DNA of 11,996 bases from an uncultured Porphyromonadaceae bacterium (GTDB taxonomy: Bacteria > Bacteroidota > Bacteroidia > Bacteroidales > Muribaculaceae). The DNA lies in the NCBI GenBank assembly GCA_900541555.1, contig UQKE01000058.1, positions 1 to 11,996 on the forward strand, written 5' to 3'. The number at the start of each line of letters is the position of its first letter. Within the stretch, counting starts at the first letter, position 1. Positions 1-6,560 of the stretch are shown piece after piece. The translations under genes were made by a program, and so were the position numbers. The notes under the pieces were generated by a model. It saw only the letters and a program-made list of their open reading frames with translations. It did no database searches and had not been told where the DNA came from.

Positions 1-113
1 TACAAGGCGAAATTTCCTTCCACGCCGACCGAAAAACCGTTCTGCCACGGCTCGCGCGCCGCCGCCTGCAATGCCAGCAAGCCCATCGCGGCAATCATTA
101 TGATTCGTTTCAT
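1..113 (-). CDS. Exported protein, N-terminal part only (cut by window edge)
   Basis: The minus strand opens with ATG at 113 and stays open to the window edge, giving 37 complete codons. The N-terminus is a typical Sec signal peptide: Met-Lys-Arg, a hydrophobic core (IIMIAAMGLLALQ), then an Ala-rich end with a likely signal peptidase I site after QAAA and before REPW. A plain peptidase I site, with no lipobox Cys, argues for a periplasmic or outer-membrane protein and against a lipoprotein. The visible mature part (REPWQNGFSVGVEGNFAL) alternates small and aromatic residues, as outer-membrane beta-barrel strands do, but it is too short to assign a family. A promoter candidate lies 44 bases upstream at 157-186. 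No ribosome-binding site is seen; the leader is A/T-rich. Confidence 0.7.
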   Translation of the reverse strand, partial: MKRIIMIAAMGLLALQAAAREPWQNGFSVGVEGNFAL

Positions 114-475
114 GAAATAAAATTTTAGGTTTGTAAATCAAGGTAGTTTAACGCCTCTAATCTACTAACAAAAAACGCTTGGCAAACATTTTAATATTAA
201 AATAGATTAAATTGTTTGTTGAAAATCCGCTTCCGAGAAGCCGCTCCCCCTATTTACGTTGCAAACAGAGGGAGACATTTGCAGCGTCTGCTGTCGGGGG
301 AAAGCAAGAAAGGCGAAGTTAGGGGCAAGCACGCAATGCCCCCAGAGCTTTGAGAATGCAGCGTCTTGTCCCAACAAATTTATTTCGATCGTTTTCTGCT
401 CGCCCGAAAATTGATGTGAGAAAGCGAATGGAACAGAAAATGCGCTGAAAGATTGATTTTTCCGCAAATTGTTTT
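114..475. other. Intergenic region between divergent genes, no convincing gene
   Basis: About 390 bases separate the minus-strand gene starting at 113 from the plus-strand start at 505. The left end is A/T-rich and holds the minus-strand promoter. The middle (about 230-370) is more G/C-rich, with a small hairpin (GGGGCA at 322-327 pairing with TGCCCC at 337-342), a GCTTC/GAAGC hairpin near 229-241, and a 10-base direct repeat TGCAGCGTCT at 280-289 and 357-366. A minus-strand open frame of 86 codons (207-467) crosses it, but its product has no recognisable signal or motif. Its start lies just beside the plus-strand promoter, so I do not call it. A small RNA is possible but nothing proves one. 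Confidence 0.4.
157..186 (-). promoter_or_regulatory. Candidate Bacteroidota promoter for the exported-protein gene
   Basis: Read on the minus strand there is a -33 box TTTG (183-186), an 18-base spacer, and TAGATTAG (157-164), which matches TAnnTTTG at all but one fixed position. Transcription would start near 150, about 37 bases before the ATG at 113. Directly upstream of the -33 box is a 16-bp perfect A/T palindrome at 188-203 that could be an operator or an UP-like element. Confidence 0.45.
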
Positions 476-483
476 TACCTTTG
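452..483 (+). promoter_or_regulatory. Promoter of the yceD-rpmF-fabH cluster
   Basis: The -7 element TACCTTTG (476-483) matches the Bacteroidota consensus TAnnTTTG exactly. Twenty bases upstream is ATTG (452-455), three of four matches to the -33 TTTG box. Transcription should start near 489-491, which leaves a leader of only about 15 bases before the ATG at 505. That rules out the longer reading frame beginning at 469. Confidence 0.7.
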
Positions 484-504
484 CGCCGATTTATCGGAAT
501 AAAA

Positions 505-1014
505 ATGGGACAATCGGAATCCTATAAATTGGAACTGAGGAGTTTGCCTGTCGGCGTTCAGCAGTTTAGCTACGTTGTCGGCGACCGTTTTTTTGCAGAA
601 ATGGAGAGTCCCGATATCCGTTCCGGCGAAGTGGAAGTTGCCGTGACGGTGACGCGAAAAGGCGATACGTTCGACTTGGCGTTTCGTGTGACGGGCGACG
701 TGACAATCGGGTGCGACCGATGCCTTGACGATATGCCGCACCACGTCGATGCGGATTATTGCGTGGCAGTGACCTATGGCGGCAGTGCCGATGAAGATAG
801 CGACGAGGTGGTTGTGGCCGATGAAAAAGAGCGGTATTTCGATTTGTCGCGGTTGATATACGACACCATCGAGCTGTCTATTCCGATGAAGCATGTTCAC
901 GCCGAAGGCGAATGCAACATGGCAATGGCTGAAAAGTTGCGCGAGCTTTCTGCCGAACGCCAAGATAGCGATCCGCGTTGGGGAGCATTGAAAGAATTAT
1001 TGGACAACAAATAA
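505..1014 (+). CDS. yceD: YceD/DUF177 family protein
   Basis: This 169-residue protein belongs to the DUF177 (YceD) family, encoded just upstream of rpmF in many bacteria and thought to act in ribosome or rRNA metabolism; its exact biochemical role is not settled. The family signature CDRCL is at residues 70-74. A second conserved stretch, with ERYFDLSRLIYDTIELSIPMKH around 109-130 and Cys137 shortly after, matches the usual C-terminal half, and the end DPRWGALKELL (156-166) is typical of the family. The frame is open upstream to 469, but the promoter -7 box lies at 476-483, so ATG 505 is the likely start. That start also aligns the N-terminus (MGQSESYKLELRSLPVG) with the family. The gene is followed after 13 bases by rpmF, with which it is surely co-transcribed. 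Confidence 0.92.
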   Translation: MGQSESYKLELRSLPVGVQQFSYVVGDRFFAEMESPDIRSGEVEVAVTVTRKGDTFDLAFRVTGDVTIGCDRCLDDMPHHVDADYCVAVTYGGSADEDSDEVVVADEKERYFDLSRLIYDTIELSIPMKHVHAEGECNMAMAEKLRELSAERQDSDPRWGALKELLDNK

Positions 1015-1027
1015 AAACAAATAGAAA

Positions 1028-1213
1028 ATGGCACATCCTAAACGAAAACAATCTAAGACGAGAACAGCCAAAAGAAGAACTCACGACAAAGCTGTAGTTC
1101 CTACGCTTGTACTTTGCCCGAATTGCGGCGCATGGCATGTATATCACACTGTGTGCGGCGAATGCGGTTATTATAGAGGCAAAATAGCTATCGAAAAAGA
1201 AGCTGCGCTCTAA
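1028..1213 (+). CDS. rpmF: 50S ribosomal protein L32
   Basis: This 61-residue protein is ribosomal protein L32 (bL32), a small component of the large ribosomal subunit. The N-terminus MAHPKRKQSKTRTAKRRTHDK is the hallmark basic tail with the H-P-K-R-K-S/Q-K motif. A zinc ribbon follows, with four cysteines arranged as two CxxC pairs at residues 30/33 and 43/46, so this is the zinc-binding form and not the Cys-less paralogue that some bacteria express under zinc limitation. It lies 13 bases after yceD and 85 bases before fabH, the classic conserved neighbourhood. The stop codon is followed at once by sequence able to form alternative hairpins (1216-1269). Confidence 0.98.
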   Translation: MAHPKRKQSKTRTAKRRTHDKAVVPTLVLCPNCGAWHVYHTVCGECGYYRGKIAIEKEAAL

Positions 1214-1215
1214 TC

Positions 1216-1269
1216 AGGACAGCATTCGACCGGGAAACAACGCGTGTCCTAAATGGAGAATTTAGGACA
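1216..1269 (+). promoter_or_regulatory. Inverted repeat and possible attenuator or operator upstream of fabH
   Basis: A perfect 10-bp inverted repeat, TGTCCTAAAT (1245-1254) and ATTTAGGACA (1260-1269), has a 5-base loop GGAGA and ends 29 bases before the fabH ATG. The sequence AGGACA also occurs at 1216-1221, right after the rpmF stop, and could pair with the same TGTCCT (1245-1250) in a weaker, mutually exclusive stem. The right arm overlaps CATATTTG (1268-1275), which differs from the TAnnTTTG -7 consensus at one fixed position, although no -33 box is in place. The element could be an operator over a fabH promoter, an RNA attenuator, or a processing site. The sequence does not decide between these. 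Confidence 0.5.
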
Positions 1270-1298
1270 TATTTGTTTAAGCAGAATTGATTTATGCG

Positions 1299-2285
1299 AT
1301 GTTAAATGCAAAAATTACAGGAATAGCATCCTATGTGCCGGACTATGTGTTGACAAACGACGAATTGTCGCAAATGGTCGACACTAACGACGAATGGATC
1401 ACCACGCGCGTGGGTATCAAAGAACGCCGCATTTTGAAAGGCGAAGGCTTGGGCTCTTCGTACATGGGGAAAATCGCAGTCGACAGATTGCTGGCATCCA
1501 CCGGCACGAAGAAAGAAGAAGTGGATTTGGTGATTTGCGCCACGTCCAATCCCGATTACCGCTTTCCGTCGACCGCATCAATCATTGCACACAAATGCGG
1601 ATTGTCCAATTGCTATGCATACGATATCCAAGCGGCATGTGCAGGATTCATTGTCACGCTTCAAGCAGCCAATGCCTATATTCGTAGCGGGCTTTACAAG
1701 AAAGTGATTGTCGTGGCGGCGGAAATGATGTCGAGCATGACGAACTATGAGGACCGTACCACTTGCCCGCTCTTTGGCGACGCGGCAGCTGCGGTCATGG
1801 TAGAGCCGACGGAAGAGGAAGGCATTGGCGTGATCGACGGCGTGTTTCATGTAGATGGCGAAGGACTTTCCCATCTTGTCATGAAGGCCGGCGGCTCTGC
1901 ATATCCGGCAAGCCATGCGACCATCGACGCCCATGAGCATTTTGTCTATCAAGAAGGGCGTGCCGTGTATAAGCACGCAGTGACCGACATGCTCACTTCG
2001 TCGCTCGATGTGATGAAGCGTAACAATCTGACGGTGAACGATGTCGATTGGTTTGTCCCGCATCAGGCGAATTTGCGCATCATTGAAGCTGTGGGAGAAA
2101 GAATCGGCATTCCGGCGGAAAAAATTCTTGTCAATATCCAATACCGAGGCAATACCAGCGCGGCATCCATACCGTTGTGTCTCGATGAAAACAAAGACAA
2201 ACTCAAGAAAGGCGATAAAATCGTGCTGACGGCGTTTGGTGCCGGATTCACGTGGGGAGCGACTTATCTTGTGTGGGGATATTGA
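1299..2285 (+). CDS. fabH: Beta-ketoacyl-[ACP] synthase III
   Basis: FabH (KAS III) starts each round of type II fatty acid synthesis in the cytoplasm by condensing an acyl-CoA primer with malonyl-ACP. The 328-residue product has the full thiolase-fold enzyme. Catalytic Cys114 lies in DIQAACAGF, His255 in VPHQANLRII and Asn285 in GNTSAASIP, and the C-terminal TAFGAGFTWGA loop is present. Start: the frame can be extended to a TTG at 1287, but ATG 1299 gives the family N-terminus (MLNAKITGIASYVPDYVLTN). One oddity is that the segment before the catalytic Asn reads QYRGNTSA, where Bacteroidales homologues I know read QRYGNTSA. No plsX or acpP gene is adjacent, as is usual in this phylum. The gene is flanked by strong hairpins on both sides, so its level may be set separately from rpmF and era. 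Confidence 0.97.
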   Translation: MLNAKITGIASYVPDYVLTNDELSQMVDTNDEWITTRVGIKERRILKGEGLGSSYMGKIAVDRLLASTGTKKEEVDLVICATSNPDYRFPSTASIIAHKCGLSNCYAYDIQAACAGFIVTLQAANAYIRSGLYKKVIVVAAEMMSSMTNYEDRTTCPLFGDAAAAVMVEPTEEEGIGVIDGVFHVDGEGLSHLVMKAGGSAYPASHATIDAHEHFVYQEGRAVYKHAVTDMLTSSLDVMKRNNLTVNDVDWFVPHQANLRIIEAVGERIGIPAEKILVNIQYRGNTSAASIPLCLDENKDKLKKGDKIVLTAFGAGFTWGATYLVWGY

Positions 2286-2313
2286 TTTCGAAGCAGGATA
2301 AAAACATTTCATG

Positions 2314-2353
2314 GCGGAATACGGCACAGGACAATCCCCGTACCGTATTCCGC
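2314..2353 (+). terminator. Strong hairpin between fabH and era (possible terminator or attenuator)
   Basis: A perfect 11-bp inverted repeat, GCGGAATACGG (2314-2324) and CCGTATTCCGC (2343-2353), can extend inward by two further short paired steps (2326-2327 with 2340-2341, and 2329-2330 with 2337-2338), leaving a 6-base loop. It begins 28 bases after the fabH stop. The sequence after it (ATATTTATATAA) is A/U-rich but is not a clean U-run, so termination may be partial and some transcripts should continue into era, 27 bases on. It could instead stabilise the fabH 3' end. Confidence 0.5.
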
Positions 2354-2380
2354 ATATTTATATAATCGATAGCAATTGTT

Positions 2381-3262
2381 ATGCATAAGGCAGGTTTCGT
2401 AAATATCGTGGGAAATCCGAACGTGGGCAAGTCTACATTGATGAACAGGCTTGTCGGAGAACGGATATCGATCATTACGTCGAAAGCGCAAACTACGCGC
2501 CATCGCATTCTCGGCATTGTCAATACCGACGACATGCAAATTGTGTTTTCCGATACTCCCGGAGTGTTGAAGCCGAAATACAAGTTGCAAGAGAGCATGC
2601 GCGGCTTTTCCGAAAGCGCGTTGACAGATGCCGATATTTTGCTTTATGTCACCGATGTGGTGGAGGATGCCTCCAAGAATGCCGATTTTATCGAGAAAGT
2701 GTCGAAAGAGAAGGTGCCGGTGCTGCTTGTAGTCAATAAAATTGATTTGTTGAAAGGCAATGCCGATTTGACGGCGATTATCGACCGTTGGAAAAAAATG
2801 CTTCCGAATGCAGAATTGTTTCCGATGTCGGCAAAGGAAAATTTCAATGTAGACAATCTCATGGCGCGCATAAAGGATTTGCTTCCCGAATCGCCGCCCT
2901 ATTTTGGGAAAGATGCGCTGACCGACAAGCCTGCACGATTTTTTGTCACGGAAATCATTCGTGAGAAAATTTTGGAGGAATACGACAAAGAAGTGCCTTA
3001 TGCTACGGAAGTGATAGTCGAAAAATACGATGAAGGGAAAAGCGTCATTCATATCATGACGGTTGTCTACGTGGAACGTGAAAGCCAGAAAGGCATTATC
3101 ATCGGGCATGGCGGCTCGAAATTGAAACGTGTGGGCATGAACGCCCGCCGCGATATTGAAAAATTTTTCGGGAAAAAGGTTTTTCTCGAAATATATGTGA
3201 AAGTGGAGACCGATTGGCGCAATAGAGAAAACAAGTTGCGAGCTTTCGGCTATTTGGAATAA
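2381..3262 (+). CDS. era: GTPase Era (16S rRNA-binding, 30S assembly)
   Basis: Era is an essential GTPase that binds the 3' end of 16S rRNA and acts late in 30S subunit maturation, linking it to growth and cell-cycle state. The 293-residue product has the usual length and order. An N-terminal G domain carries G1 GNPNVGKS (11-18), a switch region with TTRHRI (38-43), G3 DTPG (58-61), G4 NKID (119-122) and G5 SAK (150-152). A C-terminal KH domain carries its GxxG loop as GHGG (242-245), within [13 protein letters not shown]. The end LRAFGYLE is also typical. ATG 2381 is the natural start, because the G1 motif sits at the expected distance from it. The gene lies downstream of the hairpin at 2314-2353 and 19 bases before der, so the two GTPases are very likely co-transcribed. 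Confidence 0.97.
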   Translation: MHKAGFVNIVGNPNVGKSTLMNRLVGERISIITSKAQTTRHRILGIVNTDDMQIVFSDTPGVLKPKYKLQESMRGFSESALTDADILLYVTDVVEDASKNADFIEKVSKEKVPVLLVVNKIDLLKGNADLTAIIDRWKKMLPNAELFPMSAKENFNVDNLMARIKDLLPESPPYFGKDALTDKPARFFVTEIIREKILEEYDKEVPYATEVIVEKYDEGKSVIHIMTVVYVERESQKGIIIGHGGSKLKRVGMNARRDIEKFFGKKVFLEIYVKVETDWRNRENKLRAFGYLE

Positions 3263-3281
3263 ACGAAAAACGAACATTGAT

Positions 3282-4598
3282 ATGGGCAAATTGATAGCGA
3301 TTGTAGGACGGCCCAATGTGGGCAAGTCAACTTTGTTCAACCGGCTGACGCAAACGCGCACGGCGATAGTCGACGACACGTCGGGCACGACACGCGACCG
3401 CCAATATGGCAAAGTCGAATGGTGCGGGCAGGAATTTTCGATTGTCGACACCGGCGGATGGGTTGTCAATTCCGACGACATATTTGAAGGCGAAATAAAC
3501 AAGCAGGTATCCATAGCCATTGAAGAAGCCGATGTGATATTGTTCATGGTCGATGTCATGAACGGGGCGACCGATCTCGACGACAAAGTGGCGGAAATAT
3601 TGCGCCGGTCGAAGAAGCCCGTCATTTTGGTGGCCAACAAGTCGGACTCGAACGAATGGCGCTACAATGCTGCGGAATTTTATTCCTTTGGCTTGGGCGA
3701 TCCTTATTGCGTGTCGGCAATCAATGGTGCCGGAACGGGCGATTTGCTCGACGAAATTTCCAAGCTTCTTGCCGATAAGGAAGATGAAGAAAAGCCTGTG
3801 GAGGTTTTGCCGCGGTTTGCCGTGGTGGGACGTCCGAATGCCGGAAAATCGTCGATTATCAATGCTTTTATCGGAGAAGACCGGAACATCGTGACGGATA
3901 TTGCGGGCACGACGCGCGATAGCATTTACACGCGTTACAGCAAATTCGGTTTCGATTTTTACCTTGTCGACACTGCCGGAATACGCAAAAAGGCGAAAGT
4001 CAACGAAGATATTGAATATTATTCTGTCATCCGTTCGATACGCGCCATCGAAAACAGCGACGTGTGCGTTTTGATGATTGATGCCACTCGCGGCATAGAG
4101 GCGCAGGACGCGAATATATTCTCACTTATCCAGAAAAACAAAAAAGGCCTTGTCGTATGTGTCAATAAATGGGATTTGGCAGAGGATAAAAGCGTTGCAG
4201 CCATACGCCATTTCGAAAATGCCATTCGCGACCGCTTTGCCCCATTCTCCGATTTCCCGATAATATTCGCGTCGGCTCTGACGAAGCAACGAATCTACCG
4301 TGTGATTGAAACGGCAGTGAAAGTCTATGAAAATCGCAATCGCATTGTTCCGACTTCGCAGCTCAACAACTACATGCAGGAGGTGATTGGCGCTTATCCG
4401 CCGCCGGCGAATAAAGGAAAATATGTGAAAATCAAGTATGTTACCATGCTAAAAGAGCAGCGGATCCCGACATTCGTGTTTTTCTGCAATTTGCCGCAAT
4501 GGGTGAAAGAGCCATATCGCCGCTATTTGGAAAACAAAATTCGCGAGAAATGGGATTTCTCAGGCACTCCGGTCAATATTTTCATGCGCGAAAAATAG
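3282..4598 (+). CDS. der: GTPase Der/EngA (50S assembly, double G domain)
   Basis: Der (EngA) is the only bacterial GTPase family with two tandem G domains and is needed for 50S ribosomal subunit assembly. The 438-residue product has the expected size and layout. Domain 1 carries GRPNVGKS (9-16), DTSGTTRD (32-39), DTGG (56-59) and NKSD (119-122). An acidic linker (KEDEEKPVE, about 166-174) follows. Domain 2 carries GRPNAGKS (183-190), IAGTTRDS (207-214), DTAG (230-233) and NKWD (295-298), and then the C-terminal KH-like domain runs from about 352 to 436, with the typical [15 protein letters not shown] segment (372-386) and the ending [11 protein letters not shown]. It starts 19 bases after era without a ribosome-binding site and closes the housekeeping cluster. 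Confidence 0.98.
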   Translation: MGKLIAIVGRPNVGKSTLFNRLTQTRTAIVDDTSGTTRDRQYGKVEWCGQEFSIVDTGGWVVNSDDIFEGEINKQVSIAIEEADVILFMVDVMNGATDLDDKVAEILRRSKKPVILVANKSDSNEWRYNAAEFYSFGLGDPYCVSAINGAGTGDLLDEISKLLADKEDEEKPVEVLPRFAVVGRPNAGKSSIINAFIGEDRNIVTDIAGTTRDSIYTRYSKFGFDFYLVDTAGIRKKAKVNEDIEYYSVIRSIRAIENSDVCVLMIDATRGIEAQDANIFSLIQKNKKGLVVCVNKWDLAEDKSVAAIRHFENAIRDRFAPFSDFPIIFASALTKQRIYRVIETAVKVYENRNRIVPTSQLNNYMQEVIGAYPPPANKGKYVKIKYVTMLKEQRIPTFVFFCNLPQWVKEPYRRYLENKIREKWDFSGTPVNIFMREK

Positions 4599-4630
4599 CA
4601 GGCGAAGGCAACCTGATAAAGAAAAAAACT

Positions 4631-4638
4631 TAAATTTG
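4631..4638 (+). promoter_or_regulatory. Candidate promoter -7 element for tatA-tatC-HAD
   Basis: TAAATTTG (4631-4638), followed by CA, is an exact match to the Bacteroidota -7 consensus TAnnTTTG. It lies 28 bases before the tatA start, so transcription would begin near 4644 with a leader of about 23 bases. No TTTG -33 box is found at the usual 19-21 base spacing (the region 4605-4615 holds only CCTG), so the promoter may be weak or need an activator. No clear terminator separates it from der, so read-through is also possible. Confidence 0.5.
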
Positions 4639-4666
4639 CACGTATATAACACAAAAGAGAAAGAAC

Positions 4667-4885
4667 ATGAGCGACGTATTATTGCTTTTTGGGACCTTGG
4701 GCTGGCCGGAAATTATCGTTATTGCATTGATTGTGCTTCTTTTGTTCGGCGGAAAGAAAATTCCCGAACTGATGCGCGGGATTGGAAAGGGAATCCGCAG
4801 TTTCAAAGAAGGCATGAACGATGTGAAAGAAGAAATCAACAAGCCGGTGGAGCCGACCGAAAACGGGAAACAAGAAGAAAAATAA
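4667..4885 (+). CDS. tatA: Sec-independent (Tat) translocase subunit TatA
   Basis: TatA oligomerises in the inner membrane to form the passage for folded, twin-arginine-signal proteins delivered by TatC. The 72-residue product has the canonical plan: a short periplasmic N-terminus, one membrane helix (about 12-28, [17 protein letters not shown]), the hinge FGGKKIPEL (27-35), an amphipathic helix rich in Lys and Gly (about 33-58, [15 protein letters not shown]) and an acidic polar tail. The short length and FGGKKIPEL hinge fit TatA/E better than TatB, and no tatB gene lies nearby, which is the rule for minimal Tat systems in which TatA serves both roles. It is 3 bases from tatC, so translation is probably coupled. 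Confidence 0.96.
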   Translation: MSDVLLLFGTLGWPEIIVIALIVLLLFGGKKIPELMRGIGKGIRSFKEGMNDVKEEINKPVEPTENGKQEEK

Positions 4886-4888
4886 CAA

Positions 4889-5683
4889 ATGTCGGATAGC
4901 AACGCGGCGAACGACAAATCGTTTTGGGGGCATCTTGACGACCTGCGGAAGGTTTTGTTTCGGATGGTTGTCGTGCTTGTCGTGTTCATGGCCGGATTTT
5001 TCTTTTGCATGCCATGGATTTTCGACCATGTCATACTCGCTCCTTGCAATGGCGACTTCGTCCTTTATAGATTATTTGCCCGAATCACGTCCGGCATTCC
5101 GGGACTTTCGCAGTTTTCCACTGCGGATTTCCATGTCGATTTGATAAACATACGGCTCACGACACAGTTTTTCACGCATTTGAGCGCGACATTCTGGTTG
5201 TCGCTTGTTTGCGCTTTTCCTGTGTTGCTTTATTTGCTTTGGGGATTTATCCGTCCGGCACTTTACGAGCGGGAAGCTCGCGGGGCGCGTGCCGCATTTT
5301 GTTTTGGCGCGTTGATGTTTTATGTCGGCGCAGCCGTCAGCTATTTCCTTGTTTTTCCCATCACATTGCGGTTTCTTTATTCCTACGAGCTGAGCGCGGC
5401 CATCCACAACACACTGTCGTTGGACTCGTATATGAGCACTTTCGTTTCGATGACGCTGGTCATGGGCGTTGTGTTCGAACTGCCATTGTTGGCGTGGGTG
5501 CTTTCGGCGGTAGGCGTCTTGCGTCGCCCGTTTTTCCGTCGCTATCGCCGCCATGCGATAGTGATATTGCTCATTGTGGCGGCAATAATCACCCCTACGA
5601 GCGATCCGTTCACGTTGTCCATCGTGTTCTTCCCGTTGTATCTGTTGTATGAATTCAGCGCGTTGCTTGTCAAAAAAGAATGA
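4889..5683 (+). CDS. tatC: Sec-independent (Tat) translocase subunit TatC
   Basis: TatC is the inner-membrane receptor that recognises twin-arginine signal peptides and recruits TatA. The 264-residue product shows the family marks. The cytoplasmic N-terminus holds SFWGHLDDLRK (11-21), the conserved HLxELR-type signal-peptide contact. Six membrane helices follow, at about 22-44, 98-120, 134-163, 186-210, 222-236 and 242-261. The motifs FPVLLYLLWGFIRPALYEREAR (110-131), MGVVFELPL (192-200) and ITPTSDPFT (234-242) match the conserved loop, helix and TPxxDP regions. A first periplasmic segment of about 50 residues separates helices 1 and 2. It sits 3 bases after tatA and 3 bases before the HAD hydrolase gene. 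Confidence 0.96.
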   Translation: MSDSNAANDKSFWGHLDDLRKVLFRMVVVLVVFMAGFFFCMPWIFDHVILAPCNGDFVLYRLFARITSGIPGLSQFSTADFHVDLINIRLTTQFFTHLSATFWLSLVCAFPVLLYLLWGFIRPALYEREARGARAAFCFGALMFYVGAAVSYFLVFPITLRFLYSYELSAAIHNTLSLDSYMSTFVSMTLVMGVVFELPLLAWVLSAVGVLRRPFFRRYRRHAIVILLIVAAIITPTSDPFTLSIVFFPLYLLYEFSALLVKKE

Positions 5684-5686
5684 CAG

Positions 5687-6520
5687 ATGAAAAAGACCTT
5701 GTATGTTTCCGACCTTGACGGGACATTGCTCAACAGCCAATCGCAAATATCATCGACGACGAAAACAATGCTAAATCGGCTTGTCGAGGAAGAGGGCATT
5801 AACTTTACCATTGCCACTGCCCGCACTCCGGCCACGGTTGTCCGGCTGCTCGAAGGTGTGGATTGCCGGTTGCCATTAATCGTCATGACCGGCGCGGCAA
5901 TGTGGAAAGGCGGCATTGTCGACGAGCATTATTTGCAAGCATCGGAAGTGGAGAGCTTGTCGGCATTGTGCCGAAAATACGGCGTGCGCCCGTTTTTCTA
6001 TACTTACAACGGAAAAATCATCGAAACATATCATTTGCCCGAAACCGACGACTACGAGCGCCAATTTGTCGAACAACGCCAACATTCCCCATTCAAGCGG
6101 TTTGTGTTTCAAGAACGGTTTCCTTCGGAAAAAGCGAGCCGCACGATGTTGATATTTGCGGCGGCCGATTACGATCGCATGGGGAAGGTCTACAATGAGG
6201 CCTGTCGTGTGTTGAAATGTTCGATGACTTACTATCGCGACATATTCAATCCCCGCATCGGTTTCTTGGAGGTGATGGCGCAAGGCGTCTCGAAGGCGCG
6301 TGCTGCAAAAAAATTGGCAGACAAGATTGGCGCGACACGCTTGGTTGTTTTTGGCGACAGCCCGAACGATCTTTCCATGAGGGAGGTGGCCGATGTGTTC
6401 ATCGCGCCGTCGAATGCTTCGCAAGAAGTGCGCCATGTCGCCGACGAAGTGGCGGCCGGCAACGACGATGATTGCGTGGTGCGGTGGATTGCGGAAGATT
6501 TGCGGTGGGGCAAACAATAG
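5687..6520 (+). CDS. Cof-type HAD-IIB phosphatase
   Basis: This is a haloacid-dehalogenase superfamily hydrolase of the Cof/IIB type, a cytoplasmic Mg-dependent phosphatase usually acting on sugar phosphates, nucleotides or flavin phosphates; the substrate cannot be told from sequence. In the 277 residues, motif I is DLDGTLL (9-15, nucleophile Asp9 and acid/base Asp11), motif II is the Thr of TIATAR (41-46), motif III is Lys203 in GVSKARAAKKL, and motif IV is FGDSPNDLSM (222-231, Asp224 and Asp228). The region between motifs II and III (about 80-190) is the alpha/beta cap. The usual Asn-Gly-Ala after motif II is Thr-Gly-Ala here (68-70). It starts 3 bases after tatC, so it is co-translated with it, but I know no functional link to Tat export. 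Confidence 0.9.
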   Translation: MKKTLYVSDLDGTLLNSQSQISSTTKTMLNRLVEEEGINFTIATARTPATVVRLLEGVDCRLPLIVMTGAAMWKGGIVDEHYLQASEVESLSALCRKYGVRPFFYTYNGKIIETYHLPETDDYERQFVEQRQHSPFKRFVFQERFPSEKASRTMLIFAAADYDRMGKVYNEACRVLKCSMTYYRDIFNPRIGFLEVMAQGVSKARAAKKLADKIGATRLVVFGDSPNDLSMREVADVFIAPSNASQEVRHVADEVAAGNDDDCVVRWIAEDLRWGKQ

Positions 6521-6560
6521 AAATGCATGAAAATGCGTTACATATAAAAGCAATTTGGGA

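Noticed and set aside
207..467. An 86-codon minus-strand open frame in the left gap
   Set aside because: It has no signal peptide, motif or promoter, and its start lies beside the plus-strand promoter. The product looks like translated non-coding DNA.
469..504. Upstream extension of the YceD frame starting at 469
   Set aside because: It would begin before the -7 box at 476-483, so the transcript could not contain it; the extra residues also do not match the family.
2309..3640. A 443-codon open frame on the minus strand across era and der
   Set aside because: It is antisense to two unmistakable GTPase genes, its product (rich in His, Phe, Arg and Cys) has no motif, and it exists because the sense codons rarely create antisense stops.
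4599..4615. A CAGG/CCTG hairpin just after der
   Set aside because: A 4-bp stem with a 9-base loop is too weak to call a terminator.
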